DNA of 64,000 bases from Streptomyces sp. NBC_01216 (GTDB lineage: Bacteria; Actinomycetota; Actinomycetes; Streptomycetales; Streptomycetaceae): assembly GCF_035994945.1 (NCBI RefSeq), contig NZ_CP108677.1, forward strand, positions 2,294,001 through 2,358,000. Direction: 5' to 3'. The notes beneath the pieces were generated by a model, which was not told the origin of the DNA, did no database searches, and saw only the letters and a program-made list of their open reading frames with translations. Shown here one piece after another: positions 52,590-62,023 of this stretch (position 1 is its first letter; every line of letters starts with the position of its first letter). Both the position numbers and the translations under genes were made by a program.

Positions 52590-54551
52590 CTACGCGGTGA
52601 GCTCCTGGTGCAGTGCCTCGCTCAGCCGCGCGGCCCGCTCGGCCACCTCCGCCGGGCCCAGTTCCACGGCGCGCGCGCACCAGCGCCGCCCCTCGGCCAG
52701 CTCGCCCCGGCGGGCCGCGAGCAGCGCCAGCCGGAGCGCCGCCCGGCCGTGTCCGGCGTGGGCGGCTCGGGTCCACCACAGGGCCGCCTCACGCTCACTG
52801 CCCTCACGGGCGAGCAGCAGCCCGAGGTTGAAGGCGCCGTTGCGGCTGCCCGCCTCGGCGGCCTCCCGGTACCAGCGGGCGGCGTCGGCGGTGTCACCGC
52901 GGGCGGCGGCGAGCATGCCGACCCGCACCTGCGCCCGGCGGTGCCCCTGCTCGGCGGCGCGCTCGTACCACTCCTCACACTCGCTCTTCTCCTCCCGCGG
53001 GGCCCCGAGGGCGGGCGGGGCGGGCTCCGGCCGGCGCGCGTCAAGGACGGTGGCGAGGCGGAACGCCGCCTCGGCGCTGCCGCCGCCCGCGGCGCACCGC
53101 AGATGCCGCTCCGCGGCCTGCTCGTCCCCGTCGCGCAGGGCGGCGATCCCGACCTGCAGGGCGGCCTCGGTGTGCCCGGCCGCCGCGGCGCGCTCGTACC
53201 AGCCGAGCGCCGCGCGGTCGTCGTCCCGGCCGGCGTAGAGGATGCCGAGGTTGAACGCGGCGTCGACGCTGCCGGCTTCCGCGGCCTTGGAGAACCAGGG
53301 CTCGGCGCCGTTGGCGTCGCCGGCCTGCAGGAGCAGGACGGCGAGCGCGTTGGCGGCCTCCCGGTGACCGGCGTAGGCGGCGCGGCGGTACCACTGTTCG
53401 GCCTGCGGGGTGCGGTCCTGGGCGGCACAGAGCAGGCCCAGGTTGTACGCCCCGTTGACGTCGCCCGCGTCCATGGCGGCGCGGTACCAGCGCTCGGCGG
53501 TCTGCTGCTCGCCGCGGGCCGCGTGCAGGGCGCCGAGCGCGTTGGCCGCGTTGCCGTCCCCGTCCTGGGCGGCGCGCAGCCACCACACGGCGGCGCTCTC
53601 CTCGTCGCCGGCGTCACGCAGCAGGAAACCGAGCGCGCAGGCGGCCTTGGCCTCGCCCTCCTTGGCCGAACTGAGGTACCAGCGGCCGGCCTCCTTCAGC
53701 TCGCCCCGCTGTTCCAGGATCGCGCCGAGGTACAGGGCGGCCCGCCGGTGTCCGCGCGCGGCGGCCTGCCGGTACCACTGCTCGGCCTCGCCCGGCTCCC
53801 CGGTGGGCGTCGTCGCCGTCCCGGTGACGAGCGCGGGGCCGGCCCCGCCGACGGCTCCCGTGACATCCGCCGGCGCCTCGTGGAGGGAGCGCGACCGGGT
53901 GCCGGCGTCGTGGAACGAGGCAGGACCGCGCTCCGACTCGGCGGCCCGCTTCGCCAGGGCCCGGGCGAGCCGGTAGGCGGCCTCGCGGTGCCCCTGCTCC
54001 GCGGCGGCGCGCAGCCAGCGCTCGGCACCGACGTCGCTGCGGTGTTCCAGCAGGTCGGCCAGGGCGTAGGCCCCGAGGGCGTGGCCCTGCTCGGCGGACT
54101 GGCGCAGCCAGTACTCGGCGGCGGGCTCGTCCCCTCGCTCACGATGGTGGCGGCCGAGCGCGTGGGCGGCCGGCGCGGAGCCCGCGACGGCGGCGACCCG
54201 CCACCAGCCCGCGGCCTCGTCGGCGTAGCCGCGCTGGTGCAGCAGCACGCCCAGGTTGTTGGCCGCGGCGCGGTCCCCCTCCGCCGCGGCGGCGCGCAGG
54301 TGCGACTCGGCTCCGGTCAGGTCGCCGCGGCGCAGCAGCAGGGCGCCCAGCATGCTCATCGACGCGGCCTCGCCGCGCTCGGCGGCGCGCCGGTGGCGCG
54401 CCTCGGTCTCGGTCTCGCTCTCGGCAGTGGTGTCGACGGTCGCATCGACGGCCACCACGGCCTCGATGATGTCATCTGCGGCATTTTTGGCATGCCGCTG
54501 CACAAACCGCCCTGTCTCCAACAGAGTTGCCCTGTCCCCCATATATTCCAT
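52590..54551 (-). CDS. Large Sel1/TPR-repeat protein
   Basis: A 653-residue cytoplasmic protein made of about 15 Sel1-like/TPR repeats of around 36 residues, each with a consensus such as AAEAGSVDAAFNLGILYAGR or AAERGEAASMSMLGALLLRR. The N-terminal 50 residues are different and acidic. A linker near 245-280 splits the repeat array. It is a scaffold with no enzymatic motif. Start ATG 54551 or 54542. It lies between the two initiator tRNA genes on the same strand. Confidence 0.88.
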   Translation of the reverse strand: MEYMGDRATLLETGRFVQRHAKNAADDIIEAVVAVDATVDTTAESETETEARHRRAAERGEAASMSMLGALLLRRGDLTGAESHLRAAAAEGDRAAANNLGVLLHQRGYADEAAGWWRVAAVAGSAPAAHALGRHHRERGDEPAAEYWLRQSAEQGHALGAYALADLLEHRSDVGAERWLRAAAEQGHREAAYRLARALAKRAAESERGPASFHDAGTRSRSLHEAPADVTGAVGGAGPALVTGTATTPTGEPGEAEQWYRQAAARGHRRAALYLGAILEQRGELKEAGRWYLSSAKEGEAKAACALGFLLRDAGDEESAAVWWLRAAQDGDGNAANALGALHAARGEQQTAERWYRAAMDAGDVNGAYNLGLLCAAQDRTPQAEQWYRRAAYAGHREAANALAVLLLQAGDANGAEPWFSKAAEAGSVDAAFNLGILYAGRDDDRAALGWYERAAAAGHTEAALQVGIAALRDGDEQAAERHLRCAAGGGSAEAAFRLATVLDARRPEPAPPALGAPREEKSECEEWYERAAEQGHRRAQVRVGMLAAARGDTADAARWYREAAEAGSRNGAFNLGLLLAREGSEREAALWWTRAAHAGHGRAALRLALLAARRGELAEGRRWCARAVELGPAEVAERAARLSEALHQELTA

Positions 54552-54714
54552 CGTCGCACCACCCGCAACGCGCGTACACCTGGTATACCGCAGCCAGTGA
54601 GGTCACTTCAGCGTTTTGTCGACATGCCCACAGAGAGATAAGTCAAACACGTCCGGGCCCAACTCACCGCCCTCGAAGCGTTCTTCGGGTGCGGCCACAC
54701 GGCCCGTGACACAC

Positions 54715-54752
54715 GTCAAGGGCCCGGATCCTGATGGATCCGGGCCCTTGAC
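54715..54752 (-). terminator. Terminator of the second initiator tRNA gene
   Basis: A 17-bp stem (54715-54731 and 54736-54752) with a TGAT loop. It shares the GGCCCGGATCC core with the first tRNA terminator. Confidence 0.85.
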
Positions 54753-54757
54753 TTCAG

Positions 54758-54831
54758 TAGCGGGGACAGGATTTGAACCTGCGACCTCTGGGTTATGAGC
54801 CCAGCGAGCTACCGAGCTGCTCCACCCCGCG
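54758..54831 (-). tRNA. Initiator tRNA-fMet (CAU), copy 2
   Basis: Sequence-identical to copy 1 over all 74 nt, with the same G-C-rich anticodon stem and C1-U72 mismatch, and no encoded CCA. Confidence 0.96.
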
Positions 54832-54872
54832 TCGTTGTGATGTAACCGTACCACGACGCGGGGTGGGTTCCG

Positions 54873-57857
54873 TCAGCCGCTCGGCGGGCTCGCGCTGGTG
54901 GACGGGGTCGTCCCCGGCTTGGGCGTGTTTCCGGCCGGCTTCTCGTCCGCCGGCTTCTGGTCGGCCTGCAGCTTGGCCCCGGCCTCCGCGGCCCGCTGGA
55001 GCGCGTCCTGCAGGGCCTCCTGGGCCTTGCCGTAGGCGGTCCAGTCGCCCTTCTGCAGCGCGGCCTGACCGTCGTCGTACGCCTTCTGGGCGTCGGCGAT
55101 GGCCGCCTTCAGGGTGGCGTCGTTGGTGCTCGGTGTCGTCGGCGGCGTCGTGCCCGGCTGCTCCGGCCGCGGCGGCGTCGCTGCGTCCACACCGAAGACC
55201 GCGTTGAGCGCCTCGGTGAGGTTGTTCTTGAACACCGTGACGTCCTTGGTGGTGTCACCGTCCGGCTGGTCCGCGTCCACGTACGAGACGGCGACCTTCT
55301 TCAGCAGCGGGTAGAGCGCGTTACGGCCCTGGGCGTAGACCGGCTCGACGTAGAGGAAGCCGCCGTCCAGCGGCACCGTGAGCAGGTTTCCGTACTGGAT
55401 GTCGGAGTCCGCGCCCTTCATGTCCCGGACGAACTGGGCGACGTCCGGGAGACCGTTCAGCTTGCTCTGCACCTGCGCGGGACCGGGCACGTCGGAGGTC
55501 ACGCGCAGCAGGTCTATCCGGCCGTAGTCCTTGCTGGTCGCGTCCGCGTCGACCGCCATGAAGCCGCCCAGGTTCGGGCGCCCGTTCGGCGTGAACGTCG
55601 TCGTGAGCGAGAACCGCTGCTGGGTGTCCCCGGGCATCTTCATGCTCAGGTAGTACGGCGGAACCGCGTTGCCGTCCTTGTTCGTCGGGTCGTCCGGCAC
55701 CTGCCAGGCGTCGGAACCGCTGTAGAACTGGGCCGGGTTCGTGACGTGGTAGCGGGTCAGGAGCTCACGCTGGACCTTGAACATGTCCTGCGGGTAGCGC
55801 AGGTGCTGCAGGAGGCCCGGCTTGATGGCCTCACGCGGCTGCACGGTGTCCGGGAACGCCTTCATCCACGTCTTGAGGACCGGGTCCTCCTTGTCCCACT
55901 GGTACAGGGTCACCGAGCCGTCGTAGGCGTCGACGGTGGCCTTGACCGAGTTGCGGATGTAGTTGACCTGGTTCTGCTGGGCGACCACCGCGCGCTGCTG
56001 GTTGCCCACGGTCAGGGAGTCGGCCGTGGTGTCGCCGAGCGTGGTGCGCGAGGCGTACGGGTAGCCGTTCGTGGTCGTGTACGCGTCGACGATCCACTGG
56101 ATCTTGCCGTCGATGACGGCCGGGTAGGCGTCGCCGTCGATGGTCAGCCAGGGCGCGACGGCCTCGACACGCTCCTTGGGGGTGCGGTTGTAGAGGATCC
56201 GCGAGCCCTCGCCGATGGCTCCCGAGTAGAGGATCTGCGGCTCGCTGAACGTGACCGCGTAGGCGGCGCGGTTGAAGGCGCTGGAGAGGTTGACCCCGCT
56301 CCTGCCCTCGAAGCTGGTGATCTTCTCGCCGTTGTCCTCGTAGTCCAGCTCCTTCTGCGGGCCGCCGACGATCGAGTACTGATCGGTCTTCTCGCCGTAG
56401 TAGATCCGCTGCTGGTACGGGCCGAGCATGCCGGTGGTCGGCAGGCCCGCCTCGCTGAAGACGGGGGACCCGTTGGCGTCCGTCTGCGTCCCCTTGGCCA
56501 TGATCGCGCCGTAGCCGTGGGTGTAGGTGAAGTGGTCGTTGATCCAGTTCCGCTTCGGGATGCCCTTGATGTTGAGCTCACGCAGGCCCACGACGGTGTC
56601 CTGGCCGGCGTAGCGGTCCACGTCGAGCGTCGTCGGGAACTGGTAGTACTTCCGCTTCTGCTCCAGCTGCTGGAACGTCGGCGAGACGATGTTCGGGTCG
56701 AGCAGACGGTAGCTGGCCGCCGTGTCGGCGTTGGTCCGCAGCTGCTCCTTGTTCTTGACCGTCGACTTGCCGGAGTAGTTCTCCGGCTTGGTGCCGTCGA
56801 TCGCGTACGCCTGGCGGGTCGCGTCGATGTTCTTCTGGATGTACGGCGCTTCCTTGGCCTGCTCGTTCGGCTGAACCTGGAACTTCTGCACGATGGCCGG
56901 GTACAGGCCGCCGATCAGGATGGCCGAGAGGACCATCAGGCCGAAACCGATCACCGGCAGCTGCCAGGTGCGGCGCCACAGGGTCGCGAAGAACAGCACC
57001 GCGCAGATCGCGGCGATGCAGAAGAGGATCGTCTTCGCGGGCAGGTAGGCGTTGGCGTCGACGTACCGCAGACCCGTCCAGTTGCCGGCCGCCTTGAAAT
57101 CGCTGGACTTCACGGCCAGGCCGTACCGGTCGAGCCAGTAGGCCACGGCCTTCAACGAGACGAAGACGCCCAGCAGCACCGACAGGTGACCGGTCGCCGC
57201 GGCGGTGGCGCGGGCACCCGGGCTGGTGACACGCAGCCCGCCGTACAGGTAGTGGGTCAGCGCGGCGGCGATCAGCGAGAGCACCGTGGCGGCGAAGCCG
57301 AAGCCCAGCAGGAAGCGGTACCACGGCAGGTCGAAGGCGTAGAAGGACACGTCCAGCTGGAACTGCGGGTCCTTCTGTCCGAACGGGACACCGTTGACCC
57401 ACATCAGCCAGGTGCGCCACTGGCCGGAGGCCGAGGCACCGGCGATCAGGCCCACCAGGGCGGTGATCGCGAGCAGCACCCACTTCTTGTACGGCGCCAG
57501 GCCCATCCGGTAGCGGTCGAGGCTCTGCTGCTCCAGCGACATCGCGCTCAGCGGCGGCCTCAGCCGGTGCGCCAGCCAGACGTTCAGGCCGACGGCGACA
57601 GCCATGAGCAGACCGAAGACGAGGAACAGCCCGATCTTGGTCCACAGGGTGGTGGTGAACACGGACGAGTACTTGACCGAGCGGTACCAGAGCCAGTCGG
57701 TCCAGAACCCGGCGAACATGACGAACACCATGGCAAGGACGGCCAGCACGCCCAGGGTCATGAGCAGCGTGCGGGCCCGCCGGGACGGCCGGCCGACTCT
57801 GATCCTTGGCCCGGTCGGGCCCCCGCCGCCTCCGCGGTCCGGCATCTGGAAAGCCAA
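54873..57857 (-). CDS. UPF0182-family large membrane protein
   Basis: A 994-residue protein. Seven or so membrane helices fill the first 340 residues ([37 protein letters not shown]). A large extracellular domain with [16 protein letters not shown] and [17 protein letters not shown] follows. The last 100 residues are Pro/Thr-rich with a helical segment ([17 protein letters not shown]). Start is TTG 57857 with GAGGGG six bases before it; M845 of the same frame is an alternative. Function unknown, though conserved in all actinobacteria. Confidence 0.88.
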   Translation of the reverse strand: MAFQMPDRGGGGGPTGPRIRVGRPSRRARTLLMTLGVLAVLAMVFVMFAGFWTDWLWYRSVKYSSVFTTTLWTKIGLFLVFGLLMAVAVGLNVWLAHRLRPPLSAMSLEQQSLDRYRMGLAPYKKWVLLAITALVGLIAGASASGQWRTWLMWVNGVPFGQKDPQFQLDVSFYAFDLPWYRFLLGFGFAATVLSLIAAALTHYLYGGLRVTSPGARATAAATGHLSVLLGVFVSLKAVAYWLDRYGLAVKSSDFKAAGNWTGLRYVDANAYLPAKTILFCIAAICAVLFFATLWRRTWQLPVIGFGLMVLSAILIGGLYPAIVQKFQVQPNEQAKEAPYIQKNIDATRQAYAIDGTKPENYSGKSTVKNKEQLRTNADTAASYRLLDPNIVSPTFQQLEQKRKYYQFPTTLDVDRYAGQDTVVGLRELNIKGIPKRNWINDHFTYTHGYGAIMAKGTQTDANGSPVFSEAGLPTTGMLGPYQQRIYYGEKTDQYSIVGGPQKELDYEDNGEKITSFEGRSGVNLSSAFNRAAYAVTFSEPQILYSGAIGEGSRILYNRTPKERVEAVAPWLTIDGDAYPAVIDGKIQWIVDAYTTTNGYPYASRTTLGDTTADSLTVGNQQRAVVAQQNQVNYIRNSVKATVDAYDGSVTLYQWDKEDPVLKTWMKAFPDTVQPREAIKPGLLQHLRYPQDMFKVQRELLTRYHVTNPAQFYSGSDAWQVPDDPTNKDGNAVPPYYLSMKMPGDTQQRFSLTTTFTPNGRPNLGGFMAVDADATSKDYGRIDLLRVTSDVPGPAQVQSKLNGLPDVAQFVRDMKGADSDIQYGNLLTVPLDGGFLYVEPVYAQGRNALYPLLKKVAVSYVDADQPDGDTTKDVTVFKNNLTEALNAVFGVDAATPPRPEQPGTTPPTTPSTNDATLKAAIADAQKAYDDGQAALQKGDWTAYGKAQEALQDALQRAAEAGAKLQADQKPADEKPAGNTPKPGTTPSTSASPPSG

Positions 57858-57971
57858 CGTTCGCCCCTCGAGGTTGATGCGTCGTAAAGCAGGCCCCGCG
57901 ATCGTAGAGCCCACTGGTGCAACTTACTGAGGCTTTACCTAGTTCCCGCCTCCGGGGGATGAGGGGGCAGG

Positions 57972-58535
57972 ATGTTGTCCATGTCCAACGTTTCCCCCTC
58001 CGGTCCCCCGATGGCCGCGAACCCCCTCACCCGCGCGGTGCTCGAGATCGACGAGTACGCCTCCGGCCTCGGCTGGGACCGTCCGGCCCGGCTCTTCGCC
58101 CTGGTCGACACCGCCCGTCTGCGCGCCCAGGAACCGGGGCTCGTGTCCCAGCTGGGCCTGGAAGACGGCGAGGAAGCCGCCTTCACCCCTATCGAGCAGG
58201 AGGAGCTGCCCGCCGGCAAACCCCTCGACGAGTTCCTCGGCAGGATCGCCTGGCCCGACGCGGTCGCCGGCTGCGCGCTGACGGTGGAGCGGCTGATGCT
58301 GCCGCCGTCGGCCGAGTCGTCCGTGCCGGAAGGGCTGGACGAGGCCGGCCTGGCCGGGTGGGTGGCCCGCCACCCGGACCGCCAGGAGGTCCGGATGACC
58401 GTGGCCGTGCTGCGCGACGGCGCCCGCGAGGCGGCCATCAGGCTCCGCGCCAAGGACTCTCCGAACGAGGTGCTGACCGGCGCCGACCTGGTGCCCGGGC
58501 TCGCGGAGGCCCTGGCGGCGACCTTCGCCGCCTGA
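57972..58535 (+). CDS. PPA1309-family conserved protein
   Basis: A 187-residue soluble protein, conserved in actinobacteria beside the UPF0182 gene, matching the PPA1309 family. It has ALVDTARLRAQEPGL and MTVAVLRDGAREAAIRLR as recognisable segments. No enzymatic motif. Start ATG 57972 (M-L-S-M-S) or ATG 57981. Divergent from the UPF0182 gene, probably sharing a promoter region. Confidence 0.83.
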   Translation: MLSMSNVSPSGPPMAANPLTRAVLEIDEYASGLGWDRPARLFALVDTARLRAQEPGLVSQLGLEDGEEAAFTPIEQEELPAGKPLDEFLGRIAWPDAVAGCALTVERLMLPPSAESSVPEGLDEAGLAGWVARHPDRQEVRMTVAVLRDGAREAAIRLRAKDSPNEVLTGADLVPGLAEALAATFAA

Positions 58536-58540
58536 CCCAC

Positions 58541-58582
58541 GCGTAGGAGGGGCCGCCCCGGCCGGGGCGGCCCCTCCTACGC
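58541..58582 (+). terminator. Bidirectional terminator
   Basis: A perfect 20-bp stem (58541-58560 and 58563-58582) with a 2-base loop, between the convergent PPA1309 and PDZ-protease genes. Confidence 0.9.
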
Positions 58583-58610
58583 TTCGGTGCGTCTGCTCAC
58601 CCAGAGACTC

Positions 58611-59699
58611 TCAGCCCTTGGCGCAGGCGGGCAGCGAAGCCGTGTCGCCCCCGCGGAGCTTCGCCAGCGCCTTCGTCGCGTCGTCGATGGTGTCCACCTT
58701 GATCAGAGTGAGTCCGGCGGGGGTGTCGGCGGCGGCGGCCTCGCAGTTGTCCGCCGGCGTGAGGAAGTACCGGGCTCCGGCGTCGCGGGCTCCGACCAGC
58801 TTCATCTCGATGCCCCCGATCGGGCCGACCTCGCCCTTCTCGTCGATGGTGCCCGTCCCGGCGATGAACTTGCCGTCGGTGAGGCTCTCCGGTGTCAGCT
58901 TGTCGACGATGCCGAGCGCGAACATCAGGCCGGCGCTGGGGCCGCCGACGTCGTCGAGCTTGATGTCGATGGTGAACGGGAAGACGTGGTCCGTGCCGGC
59001 CTGGATGCCGACGACGGCCCGGTCGCCCTCCGGGGACTTCACGGTGGTGATGTCGACCGTACGGGTGGTCGTGGGTTCCTTGCCGGCCTTCTCGGCCGCC
59101 GCGGCCTCCTCGGCCGGGACGATCGTGAACGCGACCTTCTCCCCCGGCTCGCGTTTGGTCACCCGCTCGGCGACGTCGCCGGGCTCCACGACGGGCACGC
59201 CGTCGACGGCCTTGATGACGTCCCCGGCGTGCAGGGTTCCCTCGGCGGGGCTGTCCTTCACGACGGAGGCGACGACCACCCGGGTGGTCACCGGGATGCC
59301 CAGCTCACCCAGCGCGGCGACCTTGGCCGCCTCCTGGGACTGGCTGAACTCCTCGGCGTTCTCCTGGGTCGACTCCTCCTCGGTCTTGCCGTCCGGGTAG
59401 ATCGTCTCCCTCGGCACCACCAGGCTGTCGTGGGTCAGCCAGCCGTAGACGGCCTCGACGGCGTTCATGCGGTAGTCCGCGCCGGTGACGCGGACCGTCG
59501 TCATGTTGAGGTGCCCGGAGGTGGGGTACGTCCGGTGACCGGAGACCTGGAGCACGGGCTCACCACGGGCCTCACCGAGGGTGTTGAAGGTGGGGCCGGG
59601 GCCCATCCGCGCGTACGGCACCGGGAGGAGGACGCCCACACAGAGCAGAGTGATCAGGACCAGGGTGGAGGCGAGCATCGTCACAGTGCGGCGTGGCAT
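58611..59699 (-). CDS. Membrane PDZ/Lon-like (S16) protease
   Basis: A 362-residue serine protease. One N-terminal membrane helix (TMLASTLVLITLLCVGVLL) anchors it; a PDZ domain covers about 150-230 (GTLHAGDVIKAVDGVPV), and the Lon-type catalytic domain follows with Ser in GGPSAGLMFALG and Lys in GGIEMKLVGA. It faces the outside. The family (YlbL-like) degrades membrane or secreted proteins; the substrate is unknown. Start ATG 59699. Confidence 0.9.
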   Translation of the reverse strand: MPRRTVTMLASTLVLITLLCVGVLLPVPYARMGPGPTFNTLGEARGEPVLQVSGHRTYPTSGHLNMTTVRVTGADYRMNAVEAVYGWLTHDSLVVPRETIYPDGKTEEESTQENAEEFSQSQEAAKVAALGELGIPVTTRVVVASVVKDSPAEGTLHAGDVIKAVDGVPVVEPGDVAERVTKREPGEKVAFTIVPAEEAAAAEKAGKEPTTTRTVDITTVKSPEGDRAVVGIQAGTDHVFPFTIDIKLDDVGGPSAGLMFALGIVDKLTPESLTDGKFIAGTGTIDEKGEVGPIGGIEMKLVGARDAGARYFLTPADNCEAAAADTPAGLTLIKVDTIDDATKALAKLRGGDTASLPACAKG

Positions 59700-59773
59700 G
59701 GAACGACAGTACGGGACGAGGCTGTGAGCGCACCCGCGGGGCGGGTCCGTACGAGGCGGTCGGCGGGCGGGGC

Positions 59774-60004
59774 TCAGCCGGAGACTTGGCTACTGCGTAC
59801 GGCCGAGGACGGCGCCGTGGGCGCCATCTCGCGCTCGGCTCCGTCGGTAGTGGAGTGGGATCGCTCCATCGCGTCGCGGAAACGGGCGTAGCCGGCCAGT
59901 TCGGCGACATCGCCGATGGTCTTGTTCCTCGAAGCCCAGCTTCCCCATATCGCCGCGCCGACGACTGCGAAAAGCGGAATCAGCAACCAGGCGAGCACTG
60001 CCAT
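59774..60004 (-). CDS. Small membrane-anchored protein, unknown function
   Basis: A 76-residue protein with one N-terminal helix (MAVLAWLLIPLFAVVGAAIW) and a charged, Ser/Thr-rich cytoplasmic tail. ATG 60004 is preceded by GGGAGG. It lies just upstream of the PDZ-protease gene on the same strand, 75 bp away. Function unknown. Confidence 0.72.
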   Translation of the reverse strand: MAVLAWLLIPLFAVVGAAIWGSWASRNKTIGDVAELAGYARFRDAMERSHSTTDGAEREMAPTAPSSAVRSSQVSG

Positions 60005-60160
60005 CCCGACCTCCCATCCCCAATGAGCGACCGCAACCGACCGGATCCGGCCGATCAGCAGACTAACGATCTGCAGCAACAACGCTGCTGCCAGGGTCGC
60101 GGTTACGCAAATCGGGGCGTTCGACTACAGGACGTCGGCGCGTCGCTGGACACGAGCGGT

Positions 60161-60622
60161 TCAGCAGGATCCCACCCACTCCTCGGTACCGTCCGAGAAG
60201 GTCTGGTGCTTCCAGATGGGGACCTCGTGCTTGAGGTCGTCGATGAGGCGGCGGCAGGCGTCGAACGCCTCGCCGCGGTGCGGGCAGGAGACGGCCACGA
60301 CGACCGCGATGTCCCCCACGCGCAGATCGCCCACCCGGTGGACGGCGGCCAGGGCGCGGACCGGATGGTCGGCGACGACCTTCTCGGCCACCCGCCGCAG
60401 CTCCGCCTCGGCGGAGGGATGGCAGGAGTAGCCGAGCGCGTCCACGTCGGCGCCGCCGTCGTGGTTGCGCACGGTGCCGACGAAGAGGGTGGTGCCCCCG
60501 GAGGCGTCGTCGCCGACGGCCCGGAAGACCTCGTCGACGGAGAGCGGGGTGTCGCGGATGGCCAGCAGCTTGATCGGGTCGGCTGCGGCCCGCTCGCCGG
60601 GATGGTCGTGGGTGGATGCCAT
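60161..60622 (-). CDS. moaE: Molybdopterin synthase catalytic subunit MoaE
   Basis: A 153-residue large subunit of MPT synthase, which adds sulfur to precursor Z. Motifs include GGTTLFVGTVRNHDGG, AVHRVGDLRVGD, CPHRGEAFDACRRLID and the active-site Lys in VPIWKHQTF. Start ATG 60622 is chosen from the family (MASTHDHPGE); ATG 60631 and 60652 are also in frame. MoaD is elsewhere. Confidence 0.92.
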   Translation of the reverse strand: MASTHDHPGERAAADPIKLLAIRDTPLSVDEVFRAVGDDASGGTTLFVGTVRNHDGGADVDALGYSCHPSAEAELRRVAEKVVADHPVRALAAVHRVGDLRVGDIAVVVAVSCPHRGEAFDACRRLIDDLKHEVPIWKHQTFSDGTEEWVGSC

Positions 60623-60722
60623 GGTGCCCATGGTGCCGTACACCACCGGCATCCCGGAATAGCGGTTTCGACCGGCCGTACGCGGCCCTTCTCGGAGAGT
60701 CGTACGAGCCCGCCCGTCGCGC

Positions 60723-61832
60723 CTAGAGGCCGCGCCGCTTCCGCATCTGCCGCACCAGAGCGGCGGTGCCCAGCAGCGCCACCGTCGCGCCGGCCGCACC
60801 CGCCGCGGTCGCGTCCTTGCGGCCCAGGCGACGGCCCGCGACCGTGTGGCGGCCCTCCACCTCCTCCAGGAGCGATGCGAGCACCTCCTCGTTCGTCCAC
60901 CGGGGCCGCCAGCCCGCGTCGTGCAGCCGCCCGACGCTGACGACCCACGGGTGCATGGTGTACGCGAGATCGCCCGCCGGGGACGGCGTGAGCCCGATGC
61001 GGTGCAACCGGGCCGCCGCGCCCAGGGCGACCGCGGAGGGCAGCTCCATGCGCCGGATCCCGGAGAGCTCCTCGACCTCCTCCTGTTCCAGCCAGCCGTC
61101 GCAGCCCACCGCGAACTCCCCGTCGACCTTGCCGAGGGCGGCGTACTCCAGCGCGCTGACCAGGTCCTCCACGTGGCAGAACTGCCAGGTCGGCCGTGAT
61201 CCGGCGACCACCAGCAGCCGCGGGGACTCGAAGTACCGGGTCAGTGCCGTGTCCGTCCCGCCGACCAGTACGGCGGGACGCACCACGGTCACGTGCAGGC
61301 CCGGATGGGCGCGCGGGGCACGGCGGCCCAGCCGCTCGATCTCCAGCATGTCGCCGACGCCCGTGGCCTCGGCGGTCGCCCGCAGCTCCGCGTCCTCGGA
61401 CAGCGGGATGTCGTTGTCGGGCAGGGCTCCGTAGACCATGGCGGAGGTGCAGAGCACCACCCGGTGCACGCCGGCCGCGGCGGCGGCCGTCAGGACGGTC
61501 TGGGTGCCGCGCACGTTGTAGGCCGTCCGGGCGGCGGCGTCCGACTCCAGGTCCAGGTCGACGGCGAGGTGCACGACCACGTCGACGCCCCGCAGTTTCT
61601 CCGCGATCGCGGGATCGCGGACGTCCAGGATGTGCCACTGCGCCTCGGAGGTCTCGCCGCGGCGCTCGTCGATCGCGATGACCTGCTTGATCTCATCCGA
61701 GGCGGCGAGGCGCCTGGCCAGCAGGTCGCCGACGCCGGACGCGGCACCGGTGACCGCGACCACGGGGCCGCGCCCGGCGGACCGGGACGATGGGTTTCGC
61801 GCTGCGCGAACCTGAGGATCTGGGGAACTCAC
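60723..61832 (-). CDS. NAD-dependent epimerase/dehydratase-type SDR
   Basis: A 369-residue extended SDR. The NAD site is VAVTGAASGVGDLLARRL, which departs from the usual GxxGxxG spacing; the Ser and Tyr of the active site are in LCTSAMVYGALPDN, with a less typical Tyr-x3-Lys. A C-terminal helix near ATVALLGTAALVRQMRKRR may touch the membrane. Start GTG 61832 with GGAG seven bases upstream. Substrate unknown, possibly a nucleotide sugar or steroid-like molecule. Confidence 0.86.
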   Translation of the reverse strand: MSSPDPQVRAARNPSSRSAGRGPVVAVTGAASGVGDLLARRLAASDEIKQVIAIDERRGETSEAQWHILDVRDPAIAEKLRGVDVVVHLAVDLDLESDAAARTAYNVRGTQTVLTAAAAAGVHRVVLCTSAMVYGALPDNDIPLSEDAELRATAEATGVGDMLEIERLGRRAPRAHPGLHVTVVRPAVLVGGTDTALTRYFESPRLLVVAGSRPTWQFCHVEDLVSALEYAALGKVDGEFAVGCDGWLEQEEVEELSGIRRMELPSAVALGAAARLHRIGLTPSPAGDLAYTMHPWVVSVGRLHDAGWRPRWTNEEVLASLLEEVEGRHTVAGRRLGRKDATAAGAAGATVALLGTAALVRQMRKRRGL

Positions 61833-62023
61833 CGGGCGTCTCCAGCGGTTGTCTTCAGTACGTGCACGAATGACGCGTACGTACCAGGTGGCGTCCATCC
61901 TGCCGCAGGGCACGGCCCGGCGGAGCACCGAGCCCATATCCGGCCCGGATGTCTACGCTGGTGGTGTGCAGCGGGCAGCCGCCGTCGGCAGGAAGCCGGC
62001 GGCCCTACGAGCCGAGGAAACCT

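Noticed and set aside
52329..54641. Plus-strand frame of 770 codons opposite the Sel1 protein
   Set aside because: Antisense of regular repeats produces long open frames; it also crosses a tRNA gene.
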